Assembly: GCA_963682025.1 (NCBI GenBank)
Contig: OY821520.1
Coordinates: forward strand, 241,015,414-241,079,413
Source of the DNA: Cordilura impudica
Taxonomy: Eukaryota; Arthropoda; Insecta; Diptera; Scathophagidae
Direction: 5' to 3'
DNA: 64,000 bases
Positions 54,875-64,000 of this stretch are shown here, piece by piece. The notes beneath the pieces are model-generated. The model saw only the letters and a program-made list of their open reading frames with translations. It was not told where the DNA came from and made no database searches. Every line of letters starts with the position of its first letter. The first letter of the stretch is position 1. Both the position numbers and the translations under genes were made by a program.

Positions 54875-56512
54875 TTTTGCTAAATTTACATTGTATATGT
54901 TCTCGCAGAAGTTAAAATCTAGGCTTTACTGAAGTGAATATTAAATATTATCTCTAAAGAGGTACTTTTTATAGTCACAAACCTAATTTGATTGACATTC
55001 TCTTTAAAATGAAAATCTGCCCATAATATATGAATCTACAAAATACAGAGTCTAAGCTTTATTGACATTTATCTCAAAGCCAACATCTGGATATAATTAA
55101 GGTTGCTTTTAAGTTAAAATTTTTCCTCAATTGATGTTTTTCTAATAATCAGATTTTAGACTAAATTTAGGTGATTTTGAAGTAAAAACCCAGCCTTAAT
55201 TTGTCAAAGTCTTGGCTTAATAAATGTTCATTGAAAAGTCAGAATTGAGTCTTAATTGAGGTAAATGTTCAAGTCAAATCTCGCTTCTGAAGATATTATT
55301 CTTACAGTCAAAAACTTGGCTCAATTGAAATTGTTTTATAGTAAAAATGAATCATGAATAAAAGTTCCCCCATAAGTCAGAGTCCAGACTTATTTGATGT
55401 TTATCTTAGTCAAAATCTAGGTTTAAATAAGTTTTTTTAATTCGGTAGGCTTAATTGAAGTGATTTTTGCACATAAAGCTAGGCTTATTTGAGCTTCTTT
55501 CTGTAGTCAAAACCTTGCCTTAAGGTATTTTCTTCCAAAAGTCAAAATCAACGTTAAATTGAAGTAAAAATCTTGCTTCTTCCTATAGTCAAAAACTTAG
55601 TTTAAGTGACGTTATTTATAAAGTCAAATCTTGCCTCTGAAGAGATTCTTCTTACAGTCAAAAACTTGGCTTAATTGACATTGTTTTATAGTCAAAATCA
55701 ATCTTGAATAGACGTTCCTCCAACAGTTAGAATCTAGAGTTAATTGAGGTTAATTTTAAAGTAAAAATCTAGGTTTAAATAAGTTTTTTTTTTTATAATA
55801 AGATCCTTGCTTAATTGATGTGTTTCTAATATTTATTAACTAGGCATAATTTAAGTGATTTTTGAACATAAATTGAGATTCTTTTTGTAATCAAAATGTT
55901 GCCTTAAGATATGCTCTTCCAAAAGTCAAAATCAAGACTAAATTGCTTCCGAAAAGGTTCTTCCTATAGTAAAAAAACTAGGCTAAACTGGCGTTCTCTT
56001 TTAAGTCTAAATCCAATGCTTAATTGAAGTTTATATTAAATTAAAATTTAAATCATTTATCAACTGATGTTTTTCTAATAATCAGGGGATAATTGAGGGG
56101 AAGCCCGGCTTATTTATCAAAATCTGACTTAAGTCAAAATAAAAAGCCTGCCTCCGAAAAGGTTCTTCCTATAGTTAAAAATTTGGGTTAAGTGGCATTC
56201 TCTTTAAAGTCAAAATCAATTCTTAACGAATGTTTCTACAAAAGTTAGAACTAAGCTTAATTATGGTTTAATTTATAGTAATATGGTTTTTTTTTTTTAT
56301 TAAAATCTTTTCTTATTTGTAGCTTTTCTAATAATCAGTCTTTAGGCTTAATTGAGGGGATTTTTCTTATCAAAAGCTAAGCTTAATTGAAGTTCTTTTA
56401 TAATAAAAATCTTGCTGGTAAAATATTTTCTAAAACTCAAAATCTAGACTTTAATAAAGTGCCTTTTAAAGTCAAAATATTGCCTCCGAAGAGGTTCTTC
56501 TTATATTAAAAT
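54875..56512. repeat. Degenerate short-period repeat field, left half
   Basis: Dozens of loosely repeated modules near TCAAAATCTAGGCTTAATTG, followed by AGGTT or AAGTTCTTTT and CTTATAGTCAAAA. Typical spacing is roughly 50-70 bp, and a CTTCCGAAGAGGTTCTTCCT submodule recurs (for example 55920-55950, 56150-56170, 56485-56500). Every unit is diverged, so it is old. No reading frame. Confidence 0.75.
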
Positions 56513-56524
56513 AAAAATGGTTTA

Positions 56525-58697
56525 GGTTAGGTTAGGTTAGCTCATATCCGTTTTACCCGAATATACACGTAAGCCAGAAAGTCGGCTTGTTGTGCGCTCT
56601 ACATCCTCGTGCTCATCTGTTAATCTACTCCTTATTTAACTTAGGAGTTCGGTCTCGATAGCAAATCTCCTGAGTGCTTTCCAGCGTATCCCCCTAAGAG
56701 CCGCTAGGCCTGGTATGATTTCGTTGGATAAATTTCTGACCCTTGTTCCGGCAAATGCAGGACAGTAACAAAGGTAGTGTTCTAGGTTCTCGTCATCCTC
56801 TCCACAAGCTCTGCATGTGGCCGATTCTGCCCGTCCTATACGGTATAGATGAGCCCTCAGTTCAGAGTGTCCAGTGAGGATGCCAATAATCCTACTCAGT
56901 TCCTTTCTATTTAGACTAAGGATTTCCTTAGTCTTCGAAGTGTTTGGAGAGCCCCATAGTATCTTCGTAGCCTTACCCACGTCAGTTTCCTCCCAAATTG
57001 AAGTATGTGAAATAGTTGCCCACTCCGATAGTTTCAATTTGAGAGCCTGGAAAGCTATTGGGTTTTCCAAATTGACACCCTCCAGGAAACAACCCTTCCT
57101 GGCCAGTTCATCTGCAATCTCGTTTCCCATTATACCACTGTGTCCTGGGATCCATATGATTTCAAGTCTGCCTCTTGTAGTGAAGTTTGCAATTTCTTCC
57201 TTACATCTGAGGACAGTCTTTGATCTAGTTTTGTCCGAGGATATCGCCCTGATAGCCGCTAGACTGTCCGAAAATATTTTCACGTCTCCGGGGCTTGGGA
57301 TTGCCCTACGTCAATAGATCTTATGCATTCCGTTATCGCGACCACTTCGGCCTGAAAGACAGAGTTGTGGTCCGGAATGCGTAGGTATATGCCATTGGAA
57401 CGGTCCTCGTCATAGAAACCTATACCAGTCCTACCATGCAGAGTAGATCCGTCTGTGTAGTAGTGTGACCCTGGAAGGTTTCGTAGAAAATTTTCGTTCA
57501 ACCAGCTTTCCCTGTCAGGTATCCTTATACTGCAGGGTATGTTTGTCGACACTTGCGCGATTCTATCACAGCTAAAATCCACTGTGTTGAATTCCGGTAT
57601 CTGGTCCAATATTGTTTGGAGTCTGGTCATATGGTCGGTGATGTATTCCCCTGTTACTTTTAGTCGTAACATGGCCAGGCTGCCTCATATTTAATTCTAG
57701 TTAATCTCGATCGGGTGTATAGATAGAATCGTCTCTAAAGCCCTCGTAGATGTAGTCCGTATTGCGCCGCTGATTCCTATGCAGCAGAGGCGTTGTATTT
57801 TTTGGAATGGTTTAATATAGCATTTCCTGTTCATTGATGTCCATGTGACTACGGATGCGTAGGTTAGAATTGGTCTAACGACGCTTGTGTAAAGCCAATG
57901 GTCATCCTCGGGTTTAAACCCCATTTTGAACTTATAGCTCTTCTGCAAATGGCCCATATCCGGACTTTGCTCTCAATATGGTCCTTCCAAGTGAGCTTTT
58001 TGTCGAGAATCACCCCAAGGTATTTCACCGTTTGTGTGATTCTAATCGTTTTGCCCTGGAAGCGGGGTTCATTGAATTCGACTATTCTCGTCTTCCTAGT
58101 AAAGAGGCATATTTCAGTCTTTTCCGGGTTCACATTTAATCCCCTTGGTTGTGCCCAATCGTATGCTATTTCGAGTGCATCCGATGCCCTCCTACATAAA
58201 TTTCTAGGATCTTTCCCTCTTAACAGTATCGCTACATCGTCTGCGTAACAGACAGGTTGGAAACCCTTATTGGTTAGAATCCTCAGAAGACTGTTTATAG
58301 TGGTCATCCAGAGAAAGGGGGATAAAATTCCCCCTTGAGGTGTCCCACAGCAAACCTTGTCTCTTATTTTAATGACACCAACCTCGCAACTTATCCATCT
58401 ATTCCCTAGCATGTGACTGATCCAGGCTTTGATATCCCGGTCGATGTCGAATCGTTCTAGGGAGTGGAGTAGCGTATTTGTTGATACATTATTAAAAGCT
58501 CCTTCTATATCAATGAATATGGCTAGAGTGAAGATTTTTAGATCAAAAGATCTTTCTATGTGGTGAATTACTTCATGAAGCGCAGTTTCTACTGAGCGTC
58601 CCTTTAAATAAGCGTGTTGTTTGAACTTCAACAGCTCATTTGGGATTTGAGATTTAACCATGTTATCGACTATTCGCTCCATGGTTTTCAGTAGAAA
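56525..58697 (-). mobile_element. 5'-truncated RT/RNase H LINE inserted in the repeat field
   Basis: AAAAATGGTTTA at 56513-56524 and 58698-58709 is a 12-bp target-site duplication. Read on the minus strand, the element ends in a CTAACCTAACCTAAC tail. It contains RT, RNase H and a C-terminal Cys domain, as in LOA/I/R1-related clades. The 5' part, including the endonuclease, is missing. Confidence 0.92.
56636..58682 (-). pseudogene. LINE ORF2 C-terminal part: reverse transcriptase plus RNase H
   Basis: 58682-57864: KFKQHAYLKGRSVETALHEV, IFIDIEGAFNNVSTNTLLHS (motif A), VCCGTPQGGILSPFLW (B), VCYADDVAILL (YADD), GLNVNPEKTEICLFTRK and VKYLGVILDKKLTW. A frameshift near 57930 passes the thumb to 57957-57697 (VVRPILTYASVVTW, IQRLCCIGISGAIRTTSTRA). 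57672-57280 has HYYTDGSTLHG (RNase H first D) and AEVVAITECI (E). A one-base shift leads to 57283-56636: IFSDSLAAI (D), IIWIPGHSGIMGNEIADELA (H and final D), LTGHSELRAHLYRIG and CRACGEDDENLEHYLCYCPA. The active-site residues of both enzymes survive; only two or three frameshifts spoil it. Plus-strand frames at 56874 and 57898 are shadows. Confidence 0.95.
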
Positions 58698-58709
58698 AAA
58701 AATGGTTTA

Positions 58710-59460
58710 AATGAAGTTCTCTTTAAGTTAAAATCAATCATTAATAGATGCTCCTCCTAAGCTTTATTGAGGTTTATCTTAAAGCCGAAATCTGGGTTCA
58801 AATAAGGTTACTTTTCCATTAAATTCTTTTCTCAATAGATGTAATAATCAGAATTTAGGCTTTATTTAGGTGAAGCTCGGCTTAATTGAGGTTCTTTCTA
58901 TAGTTAGAATTATTCCGTAATATGTGTTCTATCAAAAGTCAAAATCAATATTCTGCCACCGAAAGGTTATTTCTAATCCTTCAAAATTATGCCTTAATAG
59001 ATGTTTCCACAAAAGTCTGAACCTAAGCTTAATTGAGGTTTAATTTATAGTAAGAATATGGGTATAAATATGTTATTGTTCATATTAAAATCTTTTCTTG
59101 TTTGGAACTATTCTAATAATCAGCCTTTGGCTTGAGGTGATTTTTGTAGTCAAATTTAGGTTTGTTTACAATCAAAACCTTGTCTTAAAATATGTTCTTC
59201 AAAAATTAAAAATCTAGGTTTAATTATCAGGCTTTAAAAGAGGTCCTTTTTAAGGTCAAAATCAAGATGTTTCCACAAAAGTCAGAATATCGGCTAAAAA
59301 ATGTGAACTTTATATACACAAAATGTAGGTTTATTTAAGATTCATTTCAGATTTAAACTCTTCCAACGTGTTTTGTTCTGCTGAAAATCAAAATCCAGGC
59401 CTAATTGAGATTGTTCTTAATTCGGAATATGACCTTAAAAAATGTTCTTTCATTTAATTT
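58710..59460. repeat. Degenerate short-period repeat field, right half
   Basis: Same modules as 54875-56512 (AGGTTTATCTTAAAGCC, AAGTCAAAATCAATATTCTG, AGGCTTTATTTAGGTGAA), continuing after the LINE. It fades into AT-rich DNA at about 59460. Confidence 0.75.
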
Positions 59461-60576
59461 AGCCTAATCTTGATAAAATCTTTAAAATGAAACATTAATC
59501 TTTTTTTTTTGATATTTATTTAAGCAATTTTATTACGAATATTTTCTTGTTGTATTGTATAGAGAAATTGCATTACATTGATTTTTTTTTCATTTTATAT
59601 ATTAATAAAGTTTTAATTTTTGTGATGTCATCATACTTAACATGTATTTGTTTTAGTTTTATAAAGTTTTTTTTTCCGATTAAATCTAATAAACATGGAC
59701 TGTTTTAAATTTCGTCTTGATTTGTATTTTATTTTTTTTTTATATTAATTTAACACAATTATTTTTTTTTTATTTTTTATTCGATTTTATTATGAAGTAC
59801 ACACAGAGTTTTAATTATAATTAATATTCTATGTTATATAAAGTAATTTTTTAATTAATTATAAATTTTTCTTAAAAAAGCGGTCTTTTTGAAGTTTTTT
59901 TCTGGTTTTTCTTTATTTTGTTATTTATTATATTTTTTTCGGTTAGAAAATTTTAAATAACAATGTTTAATATTGCTTGTTTATTGTAATTATTTTGTTG
60001 GTTAAAATATATATTTAAATATTTTGCTGGGTTTTTTTAAAAGGCTTGGTTATTTTATTTTTTCATTGAAAAATATTTGAATATTTGAAGGTGCAGTTAA
60101 GAAGAGATGTTTTAATTTTAGAATATATTTTTTTGAAAATAAATTTAAATAAATATTTGCAAAATATTGAAAATTAAAATTAGCATATGGCTCTTGCTAA
60201 ATCTAACAACACATTTACATAAAATTTTAAATTTACGTTAAAAGAAAATATATAAAAAATGGGAAATAAGGCAACAAAAATTGTTTAATTTGTTAATTTT
60301 ATATATTTATTATATTTTTTCTTTATTTTTATTATTTTTCTTTCAAGGCTTAATATCTAATCAATAATTAACAAAAAAAAAAATAAAAAAAAAACAAAAC
60401 TAATTAATGACTTTTTACAAATTTTATACACACATCTAAAATAAATAATATTTAATTATTAAACAAAGCTTAAACAAAAAATGCCTTAAAATGTCGGTAA
60501 TTGAAATAAGCGTTTTTTTTATATTAAATAACATTTTCCGACTTGAGTATTGCAATATATATGTATATATATATAT
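59461..60576. other. Very AT-rich spacer
   Basis: Long T and A runs, no coding similarity. A TATATATA tract ends at the border of the next element. Confidence 0.6.
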
Positions 60577-60578
60577 TA

Positions 60579-61913
60579 GGGTGGGTCAAATTTTTTCTTC
60601 AAAAGGCGTATAGCAAAAATGTAATCTACGTAAAATTCTAAGAAAATTACCCTAAGAAACTAGGGGTCTAAAATCAAAACCTAGCTCCCGCCGAGAGACA
60701 TGAAGAAAATTCACTTGAGAATTAAATTTTTTTTTTTTTTTAGATCTCATAATAAAATTTCATTATTATAATAAAACAATTTTTTTTTTATTATTATCAA
60801 TTCTAAAAAACACAACTTTTTTAAAATTTTCTTAATATGTATAGCTGGTCTTATTTGTGAAAGCATTGACAAATTTCAGTTTTTTAAGTCTTTTTTACAG
60901 TCCATTCGGAGTATTTGGGTTCGACTTTCTAAAGTCACTGCCATAACATCGTCACGATTTTTTGCAATTACTCGGCGTGAGACATGCGTTAGCAACTGCA
61001 CACATCGCTCGGTTCCCTGGATGTGCGACGGAATTCCTGGATCTGGCAGTGGTACATCATCAGATTTAATATACTCTAACAGGTGCTCGTGTGGGATGCT
61101 TGCAGTAAATGGAGGCTCAGATAATATGTTGTCATCATCTAAGTCGACTAAATCCATATAGTCTGTGCAATTAAAATTAATGGAATGCTTTTTATAAGCC
61201 CTGAGTTTAGTTGAGTCATACAATTGTTCACGGCAATACAAAATTTTGTTAATGGCTCTTGCACGAACAGGTTTCCTTTCGTCGAAAAGCATCGTTAACA
61301 ATATATTTTCCGGATGGGCGAAAAATGCATTGTTTTGTATAGTTTTGTTTACAATTTCTCGAAGATTTTGCGGTAAAAATTGCGTTGACTTAATAAATTT
61401 ATATAAAAGCGCGCTGCCATGTCCTACTGAATTATAAAATTTTACATTAAAATACATCGGTACATAAACTTTCATAATAAAGTTAGCCAATATTTTTAAA
61501 TTTGTTGAAGGCAAACTAGTTGCAACATATAGGCGCAAGAGTCTGCTGGCTTTTGTTAACCAGCGAGAATGAACAATTTGTCCCGGTTTCATGCTGGCTA
61601 TATCTTCTGGACACGAACCTTCCGATACAGCTTTGGCTTAACAAAATCATTCTCTTTTTAAAGCTACGTAATTTGTATAAAAAATTAAACATAATATCGA
61701 TGCAAGACCAATATGCCATATTTCTTGAACCATACTTAGTGGGAACATAATAATTTATTTGTAATCAAATAAATTTTCATGTCTCTCGGCGGGAGCTAGG
61801 TTTTCATTTTAGACCCATACTTTCTTTGGGTAATTTTCTTAGAATTTTGTGTAGATTTCGATTTTGCTATACGCTTGTCACGTTTTTTCTCACCCGAACA
61901 AATTGACCCACCC
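60579..61913 (-). mobile_element. Long-TIR DNA element with partial transposase (deletion derivative)
   Basis: Ends GGGTGGGTCAAATTTTTTC (left) and inverted GGGTGGGTCAATTTGTTC (right). Similarity runs for about 130 bp through GCGTATAGCAAAA, AAAATTCTAAGAAAATTACC and CTAGCTCCCGCCGAGAGACA. TA (or TTA/TAA) flanks both sides inside a TA-rich tract. One minus-strand coding fragment lies between. The superfamily is not identified; a TA target would allow several. Confidence 0.85.
60876..61640 (-). pseudogene. C-terminal part of an unclassified transposase (HSRWLT family)
   Basis: An uninterrupted minus-strand frame enters at about 61640 (KAVSEGSCPEDIAS), passes a Met at 61592 (MKPGQIVHSRWLTKASRLLR) and runs 238 residues to 60876. 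Further motifs: ILANFIMKVYVPMYFNVKFY, NAFFAHPENILLTMLFDERK, VRARAINKILYCREQ, YMDLVDLDDDNILSEPPFT and GTERCVQLLTHVSRRVIAKN. The 'H(S/A)RWLT...NRxLRLYV...NAFFAHPENLLLAM' pattern recurs in repetitive uncharacterised proteins of insects and other animals. Upstream in-frame sequence meets a stop, and the N-terminal two thirds seems deleted. The open frame is strikingly intact for a relic, so it may be young. Enzymatic role is inferred only. Confidence 0.7.
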
Positions 61914-62399
61914 TAATATATATATAATTTTCAGTTTTTTTTGAAAGGATTTAAAGCTAAATTTCTTTAGTTGACCTTTATTTGTTTAGAACAATTTCTT
62001 TATTAGTTTTGTCAAGGAAAAAATTCTTTTTAAATATAAATATAGTATATTTAAATTTTCTTTTCTTTACAATAGAGGGCAGTTTTTATAATTTTTTTAA
62101 ATATATATATTTCAAAACAAATTCCATTAGACTTTATATATTTAAAATTTTTATATAATTTTTTTTTTATACAAATTTTACTTCTTTTTAATTCTATAAG
62201 CATTTTGGAGGGGGTTTACAAAAAACTGTCTTTATTTTAAGAGTTTATAGCATAAATTTGTTCTAGAATTTGTGTGATTCAAAGTTAAAAACAGTTGATA
62301 CTACAATCTATAAAGACAAAACATTTTATTCAAATATTAAAGATAATTTTTTAGATACAATTTTAAAACAGTTTTTAAATGATTCTTTGTGATAATTAA
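61914..62399. other. AT-rich spacer before the satellite
   Basis: No feature recognised; possibly older decayed satellite units. Confidence 0.5.
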
Positions 62400-64000
62400 A
62401 AGTTTGTTTAAGTGTAAAAGCTTTTCTTCAATAAAATTATTGCAAATGCAGTAAAAACCTAGAATTGGTTATGAACCGGTTATTGTGTAAATCTGAATAT
62501 TTTCGATTATCTATTAAAATTAACTCATTATAAACTCATCAATTTATATTAATTTTATGAAAAAACAATTCCATTCAAAAATTTTCTTTTTAGAATTTCC
62601 TATTTAAAATCATTTTTTTGTAATAAAATTTATTAATGTCAAGCGAAAAAGATTTTCTTAAAAAAATTTATGAAAATCCAAATATTTTCGATTACCTATT
62701 GAAAATAACACAAAAAGTGTAGTTTTACACTTTCAGTTTATAATAATTTTATGAAAAACAATTCCATTCAAATATATATTTTTTTAATTTCATATTTAAA
62801 ATCATTTTTATTTTAAGCGAAAAGGATTTTCTTTAGGAAAATTTATTAAAATCTAGTAAAAATCACCAATCGGTTTAATAACTAAAAATCTAAATATTTT
62901 CGGTTAACGAGTATTAAAAATAACCCATCGAAAAGTTACAATTTTATGAAAAACTATTTCATTAAAATATTTCTATTTTTTTTAGATAAAATGTTATATT
63001 TAAAAGTGTTAAAAGTGTTTAAAGTTAAAAAGCTTTTTTAAAATAAAATTTATGGAAACCCCGTTAAAATCTCGAAACAGCTATAAGCCGGTTTGAAACG
63101 GTTATTCTAAAAATTTGAATATTTTCGAATACCTATCAAAAATAACATCAAAATAACATAACATAAATTTATATTAATTTTATGAAATACAATTTTATTT
63201 CTATATTATTATTAATTATCTTAGGTAAAATTTTCTATTTTTAAATGATTTTTTTGCAATAAAATTTATTTATTATAATTATAAATCTATTTTTAATAAA
63301 ATTCTTGTCAACCCCGGTAAAATCTTGAATCGGTTATGAACCTGTTTGAACCGGTTATTGTAAAATTTTGAATATTTTCTTTATCCCATTAAAAAAAGCC
63401 CTAGAACATTTAAAATTATAAATCAATTTAAACCAATTTAATTTTTTAGATAATTATTTCTTTTTAAAAGTGTTTTAAAATTATTTTTTTGCAATAAAAT
63501 TGAGTTACTTAAAATTAAAAAACTTATTTTATTAAAATTATGAAGCGGCTAGAATCGGTTATTATAAAATTCTGAATATATTCTATATCACATATAATAT
63601 TCAACTTATTTTATGAAGAACAATTTAATTCAAGTACTTTTTTTAGATAAAATTTCCTTATTAAATATCTTAAAATGATTTTTTGGAATAAAATTAATTT
63701 ATTTAAAGTGAGAAAGCGTTTTCTTTAAAAAAATTAATGATAAAATCATTCATATCTCCAATAGGATATGAACCGGTTTAAAACGGTTATTGTAAACTTG
63801 CAACTATTGTGTAAATCCTATTAAAAATAACCACTAGAACATTTAATATTTGAAATTCACGTATAAATTTAAACCAATTTTGTGTTAAACAATTTCAATT
63901 AAATATTCTTTGTTTTTAATAAAATAAAATTTTCTATTTAAAAGTGTTTTCAAATGATTTTTTGCAATAGAATTTATTTATTTTAAGTCAGAAAGTTTTT
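62400..64000. repeat. Tandem satellite, about seven units of 190-250 bp, open at right edge
   Basis: Each unit has an AACCGGTT-type palindromic region (GAACCGGTTATTGTGTAAAT), then AATATTTTCGATTACCTATT, AAAAATAACCC, TTTTATGAAAAACAATTTCA, AGATAAAATTTTC, and TGATTTTTTGCAATAAAATT before the next. The AATATTTTC landmark or a variant occurs at about 62495, 62681, 62893, 63119, 63370, 63572 and 63801. Units are diverged, and the array continues past the window. Confidence 0.85.

Noticed and set aside
56525..56545. Telomeric TTAGG array
   Set aside because: Only three to four repeats, positioned exactly as a LINE 3' tail beside a target duplication in non-telomeric DNA.
56874..58248. Plus-strand open frames of 147 and 116 residues
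   Set aside because: Antisense shadows of the LINE RT/RNase H frame.
62400..64000. CRISPR array
   Set aside because: Units are diverged and 190-250 bp long with no short exact repeats or spacers; the genome is eukaryotic.
41000..64000. Ras2/Ras64B gene on the plus strand
   Set aside because: Looked for P-loop, switch and CAAX motifs and found none in any plus-strand frame by eye; absence reported as a finding, not as a feature.

Overview
The window is AT-rich nuclear DNA of a higher fly. I infer Brachycera, probably a large-genome schizophoran such as a calyptrate; the species cannot be fixed from this sequence. Two things point there. Four coding exons match the fly Sec1/Munc18 gene Rop in residues, exon phases and splice sites. 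The dispersed repeats have the dipteran 'mini-me' layout of (TA)n, a short core and (GTCY)n. There are no bacterial features, no CRISPR array, no viral genes and no tRNA or rRNA that I could recognise.

The only host gene I can support is Rop, on the minus strand. Its start codon and first coding exon are at 38917-38944. A first intron of 22,966 bp follows, then exons at 15774-15950, 15492-15647 and 12901-13004. The next intron runs off the left edge. All three junctions between the four exons join in phase, and together they encode about 155 residues, roughly the N-terminal quarter of the protein. Everything from 1 to 38,916 that is not exon is therefore Rop intron, and most of it is broken transposons.

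Layout, left to right. 1549-7955: a DNA transposon (GQNRN-type transposase, 4-bp TSD) carrying a nested piggyBac (TTAA TSD) and a head-to-head pair of mini-me-like repeats (family M1). 8823-11110: a Tc1 relic split by a LINE. 12901-15950: Rop exons 4, 3 and 2. 16265-30400: M1 copies, a MITE with terminal inverted repeats (TIRs), an IR/DR-type Tc1, a relic with an RSKRRK motif, Helitron debris, a hAT-like MITE and more Tc1. 30656-36890: an RTE-like LINE 5' part, then a jockey-clade LINE inserted in a related LINE with a 13-bp TSD. 38917: Rop exon 1. 39343-41494: a hAT element beginning about 400 bp upstream of the Rop ATG.

41.5-54.9 kb is a mosaic of a second mini-me family (M2), segmental duplications and MITEs; two of the MITEs have paralogous empty sites inside the window. 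54.9-59.4 kb is a degenerate repeat field cut by an RT/RNase H LINE with a 12-bp TSD. 60.6-61.9 kb holds a long-TIR element with part of an unclassified transposase. From about 62.4 kb to the right edge runs a tandem satellite of roughly 190-250 bp.

I found no coherent new multi-gene system. The most useful observations are these: M1 and M2 share both ends and a core and look like one superfamily; inverted M1 copies flank Rop exons 2-4; the nesting order is well resolved by target-site duplications and empty sites; and two transposase families are present that I cannot place securely.
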